64,000 nt of DNA, taken from positions 1-64,000 of the forward strand of contig CALWNQ010000014.1 of NCBI GenBank assembly GCA_944382875.1, written 5' to 3'. The notes beneath the pieces were generated by a model that searched no databases, had not been told where the DNA came from, and saw nothing but the letters and a program-made list of their open reading frames with translations. The translations under genes were made by a program, and so were the position numbers. The stretch's first letter is position 1; each line of letters opens with the position of its first letter. The DNA comes from an uncultured Clostridia bacterium. GTDB taxonomy: Bacteria; Bacillota; Clostridia; Oscillospirales; Ruminococcaceae. Positions 8,653 to 17,179 of the stretch are shown piece after piece.

Positions 8653-9315
8653 ATGGCAGTCACAGATCCTTATAAAGTTCTTGGAGTATCCCCAAATGCA
8701 ACCGAAGAAGAGGTGAAATCTGCATACCGGCAGCTGGTAAAAAAGTATCATCCGGATAATTATGCGGACAGCCCTCTGGCGGATCTTGCCAACGAAAAAA
8801 TGCAGGAGATAAACGAAGCATATGATATGGTAATCAACCGGCTTCGTTCCGGCAATTCGTATCAACAGAACACAGGAGCGTCTTCATCCGGATACGGCGG
8901 CCAGCAAACCAGTGGGTATGCAGGCGGAACTTCTCACTTAGGAGATATCCGACGCCTGATTCAGCAGAATCGTCTTGTGGAAGCAGAGGAACTTCTTGAC
9001 GGGATTCCGGTCCGTAATCGGGATGGGGAATGGTATTTCTTAAAAGGAAGCATCTTTTTCCAGCGCGGATGGATGGAAGACGCGATGAATCATTTTTCCA
9101 CCGCGTGTCGTTTAAGCCCGAATAATCCGGAATATCGTGCTGCTATGAACCGGATGATGTGGCAGCAGCAGGGGAATATGGGCTCTCCAAACGGTGCATA
9201 CCGTACCGGCGGTAATGTGAACGGAATGGATACGGCCTGCAACTGCTGCGGCAATCTGTTGTGTGCAGACTGCTGCTGTGAGTGCATGGGCGGCGATCTG
9301 ATTCCCTGCTGCTAA
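8653..9315 (+). CDS. J-domain protein with cysteine-rich tail
   Basis: The 220-residue protein has an N-terminal J domain (DPYKVLGVSPNATEEEV, HPD motif at residues 33-35), a Gly/Ser/Tyr-rich linker, a TPR-like helical segment (VEAEELLDGIP, WMEDAMNHFSTACRLSPNN), and a tail holding ten cysteines in its last 27 residues (CCGNLLCADCCCEC ... PCC). J domains stimulate DnaK ATPase; the tail replaces the usual DnaJ zinc and substrate domains, so this is a class III J protein with its own client or location. GGAGG at 8643-8647 decides the ATG at 8653. It probably forms a unit with the DUF5685 gene upstream and the membrane protein downstream. Confidence 0.88.
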   Translation: MAVTDPYKVLGVSPNATEEEVKSAYRQLVKKYHPDNYADSPLADLANEKMQEINEAYDMVINRLRSGNSYQQNTGASSSGYGGQQTSGYAGGTSHLGDIRRLIQQNRLVEAEELLDGIPVRNRDGEWYFLKGSIFFQRGWMEDAMNHFSTACRLSPNNPEYRAAMNRMMWQQQGNMGSPNGAYRTGGNVNGMDTACNCCGNLLCADCCCECMGGDLIPCC

Positions 9316-9333
9316 CGATAAGGGGGCACCGTT

Positions 9334-9873
9334 GTGAAAAAGACCAACCAGATTGCGCTGGGTGGAATGATGGGTGCGCTGAGCGTTGTTTGCATGTTGT
9401 TGACAGGGCTGATACCAATGGCGGATTTCGCTTTGCCGGCAATTGCAGGTGTCTTTTTGATTCCAGTTGTCATTGACGCAGGATACAAGGCAGCCTGGAC
9501 GGCTTTTGGCGCTGTTTCCATCCTCTCTGCCATGATTGCACCGAATAAGGAGTGCGCGCTCTATTATATTGCGTTGTTCGGCTTTTATCCGATTGTGAAA
9601 TCTTTGATTGAGCGCCGCAAAGGGAGGATTTTGCCGTGGATATACAAGCTGATCCTCTTTAATATCTGTGCTGCTGCGATTGTGCTGAGCGCCATGTTCA
9701 TCTTTTTGTTTCCATCTTACACGGAGATGATGGAGGATGCTTGGTGGGTATTTGCGGGCGGTTGGGTGTTGCTCAACGGCGTCTTTGTTGTTTATGATAT
9801 AGCGCTGACACGGCTTATTACAGGCTATTTGCGATGGTTCCGGCCGCGATACATTCTTAAAATATTCAAATAA
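9334..9873 (+). CDS. Small integral membrane protein, possibly ECF S-component-like
   Basis: A 179-residue protein with about five hydrophobic segments (IALGGMMGALSVVCMLLTGLIP, LPAIAGVFLIPVV, AAWTAFGAVSILSAMIAP, ILFNICAAAIVLSAMFIFLF, VFAGGWVLLNGVFVVY). The opening KKTNQIALGGMMGALSVVCM resembles S components of energy-coupling-factor vitamin transporters, but the substrate cannot be read. The start is a GTG with AGGGGG ten bases before it. It lies 18 bases after the J-domain gene and ends in a terminator, so the three-gene unit closes here. Confidence 0.75.
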   Translation: MKKTNQIALGGMMGALSVVCMLLTGLIPMADFALPAIAGVFLIPVVIDAGYKAAWTAFGAVSILSAMIAPNKECALYYIALFGFYPIVKSLIERRKGRILPWIYKLILFNICAAAIVLSAMFIFLFPSYTEMMEDAWWVFAGGWVLLNGVFVVYDIALTRLITGYLRWFRPRYILKIFK

Positions 9874-9876
9874 AAA

Positions 9877-9909
9877 CAGCCCGGCTGCGTGAGCGGTACG
9901 GGCTTTTTG
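9877..9909 (+). terminator. Rho-independent terminator after the J-domain unit
   Basis: AGCCCG and CGGGCT pair around a short GC-containing loop, with TTTTT following. Confidence 0.85.
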
Positions 9910-9928
9910 TAAAGAAAGAAGGAATATC

Positions 9929-10453
9929 ATGGACGCACCGCAGAGAAGGGAAACAATCCTTTCCATATTAAAAAGAGGGCGGGAACCGGTGAGTGCTTCC
10001 TCCATTGCGGCCGAAGTTGGAGTAAGCCGTCAGATTGTCGTGGGGGATATTGCGTTATTACGGGCATCCGGCACCGAGATACAGGCGACACCGCGCGGAT
10101 ACCTGCTTCAAAGCAGGGAGGAAGAAGGGGAAGGCCGGCTTTTGTATACGATTGCCTGCCGCCACACCGAAGCGGAGCTTGCGGAGGAGCTCTACACCGT
10201 GGTGGATAACGGCGCTGGGCTACTGGATGTGACGGTGGAGCATCCGGTTTACGGCCAGATCTGCGGAAAGCTCCACATCTTTTCGCGTTACGACGCCGAT
10301 CAGTTCATGGAAAAGCTGCGCCAAAACAACGCCGCAATTCTCTGTAATCTGACCGGGAATATCCATCTGCATACTCTTGCCTGCCGTTCGGAAGAAGAAT
10401 ACCGGCGGGTTTTGGCGGAATTGGATAAAAAAGGTTTTCTACTGAAACGATAA
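9929..10453 (+). CDS. niaR: Niacin-responsive transcriptional repressor NiaR
   Basis: Represses NAD-synthesis and niacin-uptake genes when nicotinic acid is plentiful. The 174-residue protein has an N-terminal winged helix (about 8-55: SASSIAAEVGVSRQIVVGDI) and a C-terminal 3H domain. The metal-binding set of the 3H domain is visible as His79, Glu87, His146 and His148 (CRHTEAELAEEL and GNIHLHTL). Its target niaX lies directly downstream behind a palindromic operator. An AGAAAGAAGG ribosome site precedes the ATG. Confidence 0.93.
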   Translation: MDAPQRRETILSILKRGREPVSASSIAAEVGVSRQIVVGDIALLRASGTEIQATPRGYLLQSREEEGEGRLLYTIACRHTEAELAEELYTVVDNGAGLLDVTVEHPVYGQICGKLHIFSRYDADQFMEKLRQNNAAILCNLTGNIHLHTLACRSEEEYRRVLAELDKKGFLLKR

Positions 10454-10469
10454 ATTGACCGCTCCTCTA

Positions 10470-10498
10470 TTGACTTTTTGCGGGAAATCCAGTACACT
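10470..10498 (+). promoter_or_regulatory. Predicted sigma-A promoter of niaX
   Basis: TTGACT (10470-10475), a 17-base spacer and TACACT (10493-10498). The NiaR operator begins four bases downstream, so bound repressor would cover the transcription start. Confidence 0.85.
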
Positions 10499-10501
10499 GT
10501 T

Positions 10502-10523
10502 AACAGGTGTCAAGACACATGTT
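10502..10523 (+). promoter_or_regulatory. NiaR operator upstream of niaX
   Basis: A 22-base inverted repeat: AACAGGTGTC, two central bases AA, then GACACATGTT, with a single mismatched pair. It overlaps the predicted start of transcription. Its position between niaR and niaX makes it the expected NiaR site. I infer the assignment from position and symmetry; no binding evidence is available here. Confidence 0.88.
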
Positions 10524-10546
10524 ATGACTGTATTGGAGGACCGATT

Positions 10547-11116
10547 ATGAATCAGAAAAATCAGAAACTGCAGCTTTTGGTGATTGCCGCGCTGCTCTGT
10601 GCCATCGGCATTATCATTCCAATTATTTCGCCCATCAAAATCACACTGGATCCGATGAGCTTTACCCTTGCAAGCCATGTGGCTGTCATGATTGCCATGT
10701 TTGTTTCACCGCCAGTTGCAATAGCGGTTGAATTTGGCACAACTGTGGGATTTTTGCTCGCTGGATTTCCACCGGTTGTCTGGTTGCGGGCGTTGGTGCA
10801 GATCTTTTTTGTAGTGCTGGGCGCCTACTGGCTCCAGAAAAAGCCGGGAACCCTCAACAGCTTTGCCGGAATGAGCATTTTTGTGCTGGTGACCGGACTG
10901 GTTCACGGAGTTGCCGAAGCGCTGGTTTCCACCTGGTTCTATTTCGGCGGCAGCATCGACCAGAGCAAAGGCTTCTTCAATACGATTGTTCTTCTGGTCG
11001 GAGTCGGCACGCTGGCGCACCACATTGTGGACTTTGCCATTTCCTACATTATCTGGCGCCCGGTGAGCCATGTGATTCGAATTCCTACGAGTGTCCATTT
11101 CAAAAAGAACGCATAA
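10547..11116 (+). CDS. niaX: Niacin ECF transporter S component NiaX
   Basis: Substrate-binding membrane subunit for niacin uptake, expected to work with a shared ECF energising module (EcfA, EcfA', EcfT) encoded elsewhere. The 189-residue protein has about six hydrophobic helices, beginning QLLVIAALLCAIGIIIPII and including FVSPPVAIAVEFGTTVGFLLAGFPP and LVHGVAEALVS, as in the NiaX family. The nearby niaR gene and operator support a niacin substrate. GGAGG at 10535-10539 fixes the ATG at 10547. Confidence 0.9.
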   Translation: MNQKNQKLQLLVIAALLCAIGIIIPIISPIKITLDPMSFTLASHVAVMIAMFVSPPVAIAVEFGTTVGFLLAGFPPVVWLRALVQIFFVVLGAYWLQKKPGTLNSFAGMSIFVLVTGLVHGVAEALVSTWFYFGGSIDQSKGFFNTIVLLVGVGTLAHHIVDFAISYIIWRPVSHVIRIPTSVHFKKNA

Positions 11117-11150
11117 CAAAAGCCGCTGTCCATCGGGCAGCGGCTTTGTT
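11117..11150 (+). terminator. Terminator between niaX and clpB, likely used from both sides
   Basis: AAAGCCGCTG and CAGCGGCTTT form a 10-base-pair stem around a 9-base loop in the 36 bases between two convergent genes. A-rich sequence on one side and T-rich on the other allow use in both directions. Confidence 0.88.
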
Positions 11151-11152
11151 GT

Positions 11153-13774
11153 TTATTCTGCGGAACCTTTCAGCTGGTCGGTGACAATCAGCTTTTCGCC
11201 GTCGTAATCGACAACCAGGATGGAGTTGGGGCGAACCTCGTCGGCGATTATCATCCGGCCAATCAGCGTTTCCACCTTTCTCTGGAGAAAACGTTTGAGC
11301 GGACGTGCACCGTAGATCGGGTCGTAGCCCTCGTCAATGATATAATTCTTGGCAGCATCTGTCAGAACAACGTCTAGCTGTTTGTCTTCCAGGCGTTTGC
11401 GCAGGTCGTTCATCAGCAGGTCGACGATGTGGAAGATGTTGTCGCGGGTGAGCGGTTTGTAGAAGACGATCTCATCCAAACGGTTTAAGAACTCCGGACG
11501 GAAGGAACGTTTCAGCAACTCATTGACCTGATTCCGGGCTTCTTCGGTAATGTTGCCATCCGCATCAATCCCGTCAAGCAGGAACTGGGAGCCCAGGTTG
11601 CTGGTCAGAATGATGATGGTGTTCTTAAAGTCGATCGTCCGTCCTTGCGAGTCGGTGATACGGCCGTCGTCCAGCACCTGCAGCAGGATGTTGAACACAT
11701 CGGGATGGGCCTTTTCCACCTCGTCAAAGAGGAGGACCGAATACGGTTTGCGGCGGACGGCTTCGGTGAGCTGGCCGCCCTCTTCATATCCGACATATCC
11801 GGGAGGCGCTCCAATCAGACGGGATACCGAGAATTTCTCCATGTATTCGCTCATGTCGATGCGGACCATGTTTTTCTCGTCGTCAAACAGCGTTTCGGCC
11901 AGCGCTTTGGCCAGCTCGGTCTTGCCAACACCGGTGGGGCCCAAGAACAGGAACGAGCCGATCGGACGATTGGGGTTCGCGATGCCGGCACGGGAGCGGA
12001 TGATGGCTTCCGATACCTTTTCCACAGCTTCATCCTGGCCGATAACCCGTTTGTGGAGCACTTCGTCCAGATGGAGCAGTTTTTCGCGTTCGCCCTCCAT
12101 CAGACGGGAAACCGGAATACCGGTCCAGCGCTCGATGATGCGGGCGATTTCCTCATCGGTGACCTTGTCGCGGAGCAGGGAGCTGTGCTTTTTGCTTTCC
12201 TCAGCCAGCGCTTCTTCATCTGCCAGCTGTTTCTGCAAAGCGGGGAGGCGGCCGTATTTCAGCTCGGCGGCTTTGTTCAGGTCGTACTCACGCTGCGCTT
12301 TTTCGATGTCGGCGTTGACCTTTTCGATCTCTTCGCGGAGCTTCTGGACCTTGCCGATGGCGTCCTTCTCACTCTCCCATTTTGCTTTCATCTGTTTAAA
12401 GGTGTCGCGTTCGTCGGCCAGTTCTTTCTGGATTTCGGCGAGATGCTCTTTAGAAAGCTGGTCGCTTTCCTTTTTCAGAGCAGCTTCCTCAATTTCCAGC
12501 TGAATGATCTTGCGGGAGATGTCATCCAGTTCGGTGGGCATCGAGTCGATCTCGGTGCGAATCATGGCGCAAGCCTCGTCGACAAGGTCAATGGCCTTGT
12601 CTGGCAGAAAACGGTCGGAAATATAGCGGTTGGAAAGGGTAGCAGCGGCAATCAGGGCGTTGTCGGTAATCTTGACACCGTGGAAAACTTCGTACCGCTC
12701 TTTCAGACCGCGGAGGATGGTGATGGTGTCCTCGACAGTCGGCTCATCAACCATAACTGGCTGGAACCGGCGTTCGAGTGCGGCGTCCTTTTCAATATAC
12801 TGACGGTACTCGTTGAGTGTTGTCGCGCCGATGCAGTGGAGCTCGCCGCGTGCCAGCAGCGGTTTCAAAAGGTTGCCTGCGTCCATCGAGCCTTCGGTCT
12901 TGCCGGCGCCCACGATGGTGTGCAGCTCGTCGATAAAGAGCAGGATGCGACCTTCGCTCTTTTTAACCTCAGCCAGTACCGCTTTGAGACGTTCCTCAAA
13001 CTCGCCGCGGAATTTGGCGCCTGCAATCAGTGCGCCCATATCCAGCGAGAAGATGGTGCGGTCTTTTAGGGAGTCCGGTACATCGCCGCGGACAATCCGC
13101 TGTGCCAGCCCTTCGGCGATGGCGGTTTTGCCGACGCCGGGTTCACCGATCAGACAGGGGTTGTTCTTGGTTTTCCGGGACAGAATTCGAATTACGTTAC
13201 GAATTTCGCTGTCACGGCCAATGACAGGGTCCAGTTTGTTTTGACGGGCTGCTTCCACCAGGTCCTGACCGTATTTTTTCAGCGCGTCATAGGTCGATTC
13301 AGGGGTGTCAGAGGTAACACGGGTGTTGCCGCGAACGCTTTGCAGCACTTTCAGGAAAGTGTCTTTGTTCAGATTAAAGGCCTTGAGTGCCCGTGCGGTC
13401 TCGCCGGTTGCGTTGTCCAAGATGCTTAAAAAGAGGTGTTCGACCGAAATGTAGTCGTCCTGCATTTTTTCTGCAAGCTTTTCTGCAGCGGTCAGGATTT
13501 TGTCCGCTTCCTGTGAAACATAGATCTTGTCGGGTTCACGGCCTGGACCGGTTACTTTCGGCAATTTTTCGATCACCGAGCGAATGGATTGGCTGAGAGC
13601 CGCGGCTTCAATATTCATTTTAGATAAAAGCTGTGGAATCAAGCCGTCCTGCTGCTGAAGCAGTGCGTAGGTGAGGTGGGGGGTATCCACCTGCATGTTT
13701 TGATATTCAATCGCCAGATTTTGCGCTTCTTTTATAGCCTCCAGCGATTTCTGTGTGCATTTTTGTGCATCCAT
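11153..13774 (-). CDS. clpB: ATP-dependent disaggregase ClpB
   Basis: Hsp100 chaperone that, with DnaK, pulls proteins out of aggregates in the cytoplasm. The 873 residues hold an N domain, two AAA+ modules with Walker A motifs GEPGVGKTA and GPTGVGKTE, Walker B sequences ([22 protein letters not shown]) and, between them, the long coiled-coil middle domain that separates ClpB from ClpC. The pore-loop and C-terminal [14 protein letters not shown] segments are present. The start at 13774 follows GGGAGGG. A perfect CIRCE element and a sigma-A promoter sit upstream, so HrcA should control it. Confidence 0.97.
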   Translation of the reverse strand: MDAQKCTQKSLEAIKEAQNLAIEYQNMQVDTPHLTYALLQQQDGLIPQLLSKMNIEAAALSQSIRSVIEKLPKVTGPGREPDKIYVSQEADKILTAAEKLAEKMQDDYISVEHLFLSILDNATGETARALKAFNLNKDTFLKVLQSVRGNTRVTSDTPESTYDALKKYGQDLVEAARQNKLDPVIGRDSEIRNVIRILSRKTKNNPCLIGEPGVGKTAIAEGLAQRIVRGDVPDSLKDRTIFSLDMGALIAGAKFRGEFEERLKAVLAEVKKSEGRILLFIDELHTIVGAGKTEGSMDAGNLLKPLLARGELHCIGATTLNEYRQYIEKDAALERRFQPVMVDEPTVEDTITILRGLKERYEVFHGVKITDNALIAAATLSNRYISDRFLPDKAIDLVDEACAMIRTEIDSMPTELDDISRKIIQLEIEEAALKKESDQLSKEHLAEIQKELADERDTFKQMKAKWESEKDAIGKVQKLREEIEKVNADIEKAQREYDLNKAAELKYGRLPALQKQLADEEALAEESKKHSSLLRDKVTDEEIARIIERWTGIPVSRLMEGEREKLLHLDEVLHKRVIGQDEAVEKVSEAIIRSRAGIANPNRPIGSFLFLGPTGVGKTELAKALAETLFDDEKNMVRIDMSEYMEKFSVSRLIGAPPGYVGYEEGGQLTEAVRRKPYSVLLFDEVEKAHPDVFNILLQVLDDGRITDSQGRTIDFKNTIIILTSNLGSQFLLDGIDADGNITEEARNQVNELLKRSFRPEFLNRLDEIVFYKPLTRDNIFHIVDLLMNDLRKRLEDKQLDVVLTDAAKNYIIDEGYDPIYGARPLKRFLQRKVETLIGRMIIADEVRPNSILVVDYDGEKLIVTDQLKGSAE

Positions 13775-13816
13775 ATCAATCCCTCCCAATATGTGGTCTG
13801 GATGGTTTTACTTGAA

Positions 13817-13843
13817 TTAGCACTCTATATCCTTGAGTGCTAA
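13817..13843 (-). promoter_or_regulatory. CIRCE element (HrcA operator) upstream of clpB
   Basis: TTAGCACTC, nine bases, GAGTGCTAA: an exact match to the CIRCE consensus bound by the heat-shock repressor HrcA. It lies directly downstream of the predicted clpB -10 box and 43 bases before the start codon. Confidence 0.97.
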
Positions 13844-13847
13844 TATC

Positions 13848-13876
13848 AATTTATCACAATTAGAATTGCTTGTCAA
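13848..13876 (-). promoter_or_regulatory. Predicted sigma-A promoter of clpB
   Basis: On the minus strand a perfect TTGACA (13876-13871), a 17-base spacer and TAAATT (13853-13848). CIRCE overlaps the start of transcription. Confidence 0.85.
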
Positions 13877-13921
13877 TAGGCAAATGTAAACAAAAAGTTA
13901 AATATAATTTAAACTTTTGAA

Positions 13922-13963
13922 AACAAAAAAGGAAGCACCCTGCAAAATACAGTGTGCTTCCTT
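13922..13963 (-). terminator. Rho-independent terminator of the AraC-family gene
   Basis: On the minus strand GGAAGCAC pairs with GTGCTTCC around a 15-base loop and is followed by TTTTTTG. It lies about 150 bases after the AraC-family stop codon and before the clpB promoter; the stretch between shows nothing else. Confidence 0.85.
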
Positions 13964-14116
13964 CTGCTGCCGCAAAACGTACCAGTGGCAGCCTTTTGCC
14001 CAAAAACAGGAATCCGTGCCGTTTTCCGGTCTTTCGAAATCCGTAAAAGAGGGATATGTTTGCTACAATAATCAAGTGCCGAAAAGAAGTCAAAACGATG
14101 CACAAATAATTGTAAA

Positions 14117-14917
14117 TTATTTGTGAACGGCGCTGGGATCCATTTGAAACTGAGCAGCATATTGGCTGGGATAACAGCCGGTTTTCCGGTAAAACTGGGA
14201 AGAAAAATGGTTTAGGTCAGAATAGCCAAGTATCTGCGCAATCTGGGTGACAGTATAGTCGGAGAAGAGGAGCAAATGACGGGCGCGGGCAATCCGAGCT
14301 GCAATTAAATAGGCATGCGGCGTAGTGCCCGTTTCTTTTCGGAATAAACGTAGAAATTGATTGGGTGAATAACCACTTTCAAAGGAGAGAAGTTCCAACG
14401 GGAAATCACGTTGCGGCTCGGCATCCATTGCACGGCAAATCTCCGCAATCACACTGTGGGAAGGGGATGGTTCTGGCTGGGGGGAAAGGATCTGGTAAAA
14501 AATGGGAGCAAGCCACATTTCTATTTCAGTCTGAGAATTCAGTGGGCGAACTGCTTGTTCAAAAAGCTCCATATTGGCTCGGAAAAGAGCGGGATGACCT
14601 CGACGAGGCACTTTCCCGCTTTGGAGCATGTTTTGCAATTCCAGAGATCGGTCGCAATGGAAATAAACGGTGAACATGGATGCCGGCTTTTGTGGATTGT
14701 GGGAACAACGGTGATTTTGTGCCAGATCAAACAAAAAGGTATCCCCTTCTGTTAGCGTATATTCCTCCTTTTCTACCCGGATTGTTACACTGTTTTGAAA
14801 CATATACCACAAATGAAAGCCTGTCCAGCCGTTTGAGTCCGAAATCCAGCTCCATCCGGGATCCAGATTGTCTTTGACCGTAAAGATTGGTTCGATTTGA
14901 AATCCACAAACATTCAT
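14117..14917 (-). CDS. AraC-family transcriptional regulator
   Basis: A 266-residue regulator with an N-terminal cupin-like sensing part (SVTIRVEKEEYTLTEGDTFLFD, then HRCSHNPQKPASMFTVYFHC) and a C-terminal AraC double helix-turn-helix (about 165-260: LELLSFESGYSPNQFLRLFRKETGTTP and TVTQIAQILGYSDLNHFSSQFYRKTGCYPSQY). It is divergent from a GH31 glycosidase gene, 99 bases away, so it most likely activates that gene in response to a sugar. The ligand is not readable. Confidence 0.9.
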   Translation of the reverse strand: MNVCGFQIEPIFTVKDNLDPGWSWISDSNGWTGFHLWYMFQNSVTIRVEKEEYTLTEGDTFLFDLAQNHRCSHNPQKPASMFTVYFHCDRSLELQNMLQSGKVPRRGHPALFRANMELFEQAVRPLNSQTEIEMWLAPIFYQILSPQPEPSPSHSVIAEICRAMDAEPQRDFPLELLSFESGYSPNQFLRLFRKETGTTPHAYLIAARIARARHLLLFSDYTVTQIAQILGYSDLNHFSSQFYRKTGCYPSQYAAQFQMDPSAVHK

Positions 14918-14965
14918 GGTGATATTTTACCAGATCATGATGAAAAAATCAATATACAAAATGCC

Positions 14966-14984
14966 TTTATTTTTGTAAAATAAA
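14966..14984. promoter_or_regulatory. AT-rich inverted repeat in the AraC/GH31 divergent region
   Basis: TTTATTTT and AAAATAAA are perfect inverted copies around TGT. It is the only clear symmetry in the 99-base divergent region and could be an operator, but such AT-rich repeats can arise by chance. Confidence 0.35.
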
Positions 14985-15016
14985 AGAAAAATCCATAAAA
15001 TAGAGGAGGAGTTTTC

Positions 15017-17167
15017 ATGAATTCTCAGCATTCTGTCAAGCAGATTGCCGTAAATATCTGGCGGGTAGACCGTTGGAACGGTGAAAAGGGAAATCGGGAA
15101 AGTTTGTTTATTACCGAGCCTGCGGGAGAGTTTTTTCCCGATGCGGCGTATTCCTGTACCATTTCACCGGAAGGCTTCTGCCGTTTTTCATTGGATGGCA
15201 AAGAAGTTCTCTCGGAGATTTCTTCGCCCTTTACCCAGAGCTTTGCAATCGGGGAAAAGGACGGCATTTACGGTCTCGGCATTCACCAGCATCAGCCGCT
15301 CAACCGGCGCGGGATGGTCTGCCAAATGCTTCAGATCAACGGCAATGTCACCGCTGTACCGTTTTTCACCTCAACCGGCGGCTATGCAGTGCTGATTGAC
15401 AGCTGCGCCTATATGAGCATCGGTATCGATAAACCCTGCACGACAGAATGTCTCGACGAGTATGAAACGGATGAAACGGATCCCAATCGGATTCATATTT
15501 ATGCCGACGACGCCGATATCTTTACTTATTATGTAATTCTGGGCAGAACCATGGACGAGCAGATCGCCGGCTATCGTCTGCTGACCGGCAAGAGCCCGAT
15601 GTTCGCCCGCTGGACCTACGGCTTTTTTCAAAGCCGGGAACACTACAAAACACAGGAAGAGCTGCTCTCGATCGCCCACGAGTTTCGCAGCCGCCATATT
15701 CCGCTCGACTGCATCGTCCAGGACTGGAACTACTGGGGAGATCTGGGCTGGAACGCGCTGGAATGGGATGAAAAGAAGTATCCCGATCCCAAGGGGATGA
15801 TCGACGAGCTGCACGGGATGAATCTGAAGCTGATGATTTCGGTCTGGCCGAGCTTTGGGCCGCAGACAGCGGTCTGCGCCGAGCTGGAGCAGGCAGGCGG
15901 CATCCTGGAAAAACCGGAGCGGCAGGGGGAAAACTGGGGCCGCGTTCACGACCCGCTCAATCCCGCCGCGGCGGACATTATCTGGAAATATATGGACAAA
16001 AACCTCTTCAGCAACGGGGTGGATGCCTGGTGGCTCGATTCGACCGAGCCTGCCTTTGAAAGCGACAATTCCCGCAACCTGCTCCAGTGCACTCCCTGTG
16101 CGAAAGGCAGCAACCGCCGCTACCTCAACTGCCTGGCGCTCAACAGCTCTCGCAACGTCTACCGGCATCAGCGTGCCAAGACGGACAGCAAGCGGGTGTA
16201 TATCCTCACCCGGAGCGGCTATGCCGGGCAGCAGGCGTGCGGAGCTTCTACCTGGACCGGCGACATCAAGGCGACCTGGCCTGTTTTTAAGGAACAGCTT
16301 TCCTCTCTGCTCAGCTTCAGCGCTTCCGGTATTCCGTATTCTACCACCGACATCGGCGCCTTTTTTGTGGAGATCCCGGAGGGCAGTGCCAACCCCGAAT
16401 ATCGGGAGCTGTATACCCGCTGGTTCTGGTTTGGCGCCTTTTCGCCCATCTTCCGTTCCCACGGCACCTCGACGCCGCGCGAAATGTGGTTCTTCGGCGA
16501 ACCCGGTACCGCATATTTTGACGCCCAGATGGCGGCAAGCCGGCTGCGTTATGCGCTGATGCCCTACATTTATGCGTCGGCGTTCCGGGTCTACCGGGAT
16601 GATGCAACCATGATGCGTCCGCTTGTGATGGATTTCCCGACGGATGAGAAGGTCCGGGACATCTCGGACAGCTACCTTTTTGGCGACAGCCTGCTGGTCC
16701 ACATCATCACCGATCCGGGGATTCAGGAGGCGGAAGTGTACCTGCCTGCCGGCGCAGATTGGGTGGATTTCTGGGACGGCAAGCGCTATGCCGGCGGCCA
16801 GACCGTCACCGTGGCAGCGCCGCTTGACCGGATACCGCTTTTTGCCAGAGCTGGAAGCATGGTGCTGACAACCGAGCCTGCGGAATGTACGGCCCGCCAG
16901 CCGGAAACCACCGTTCAGCTTCGGATTTTCACCGGTGCGGACTGCAAGACCATTTACTATAAAGATGACGGAGATAATTATAGCTACGAAAGCGGCAATT
17001 ACGCCTGTGTTCCCTTTGCCTGGGAAGAGGCATCCCGTACGCTGATCATCGGCGCTCCGGAGGGCAAGACCGGTTTCGCGCTTCCGGAACGGGTGGAGAT
17101 TTACCTCGACAATCAGTACAGCCGGACGGTGGAATACCGCGGCGAGAATGTTTCCGTTTCGCTGTAA
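15017..17167 (+). CDS. Glycoside hydrolase family 31 (alpha-glucosidase/alpha-xylosidase)
   Basis: A retaining alpha-glycosidase of 716 residues with no signal peptide, so probably cytoplasmic. A beta-sandwich N-domain (about 1-195) is followed by the (beta/alpha)8 barrel starting at FARWTYGFFQSREHY. The catalytic nucleophile is Asp341 in DAWWLDSTEP and the acid/base is Asp416 in TWTGDI. HGTSTPREMW and the late LPAGADWVDFWDGKRY are GH31 landmarks. Sequence alone does not separate alpha-glucosidase from alpha-xylosidase; the WLDSTEP form is shared with xylosidase-type members. AGGAGGAG precedes the ATG. A UroD-fold gene follows 12 bases later in the same operon. Confidence 0.93.
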   Translation: MNSQHSVKQIAVNIWRVDRWNGEKGNRESLFITEPAGEFFPDAAYSCTISPEGFCRFSLDGKEVLSEISSPFTQSFAIGEKDGIYGLGIHQHQPLNRRGMVCQMLQINGNVTAVPFFTSTGGYAVLIDSCAYMSIGIDKPCTTECLDEYETDETDPNRIHIYADDADIFTYYVILGRTMDEQIAGYRLLTGKSPMFARWTYGFFQSREHYKTQEELLSIAHEFRSRHIPLDCIVQDWNYWGDLGWNALEWDEKKYPDPKGMIDELHGMNLKLMISVWPSFGPQTAVCAELEQAGGILEKPERQGENWGRVHDPLNPAAADIIWKYMDKNLFSNGVDAWWLDSTEPAFESDNSRNLLQCTPCAKGSNRRYLNCLALNSSRNVYRHQRAKTDSKRVYILTRSGYAGQQACGASTWTGDIKATWPVFKEQLSSLLSFSASGIPYSTTDIGAFFVEIPEGSANPEYRELYTRWFWFGAFSPIFRSHGTSTPREMWFFGEPGTAYFDAQMAASRLRYALMPYIYASAFRVYRDDATMMRPLVMDFPTDEKVRDISDSYLFGDSLLVHIITDPGIQEAEVYLPAGADWVDFWDGKRYAGGQTVTVAAPLDRIPLFARAGSMVLTTEPAECTARQPETTVQLRIFTGADCKTIYYKDDGDNYSYESGNYACVPFAWEEASRTLIIGAPEGKTGFALPERVEIYLDNQYSRTVEYRGENVSVSL

Positions 17168-17179
17168 GGGGGGAGCCTT

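Noticed and set aside
11645-13069. 474-residue open frame on the plus strand opposite clpB
   Set aside because: It mirrors the codon pattern of clpB, has no family-like motifs and no ribosome site.
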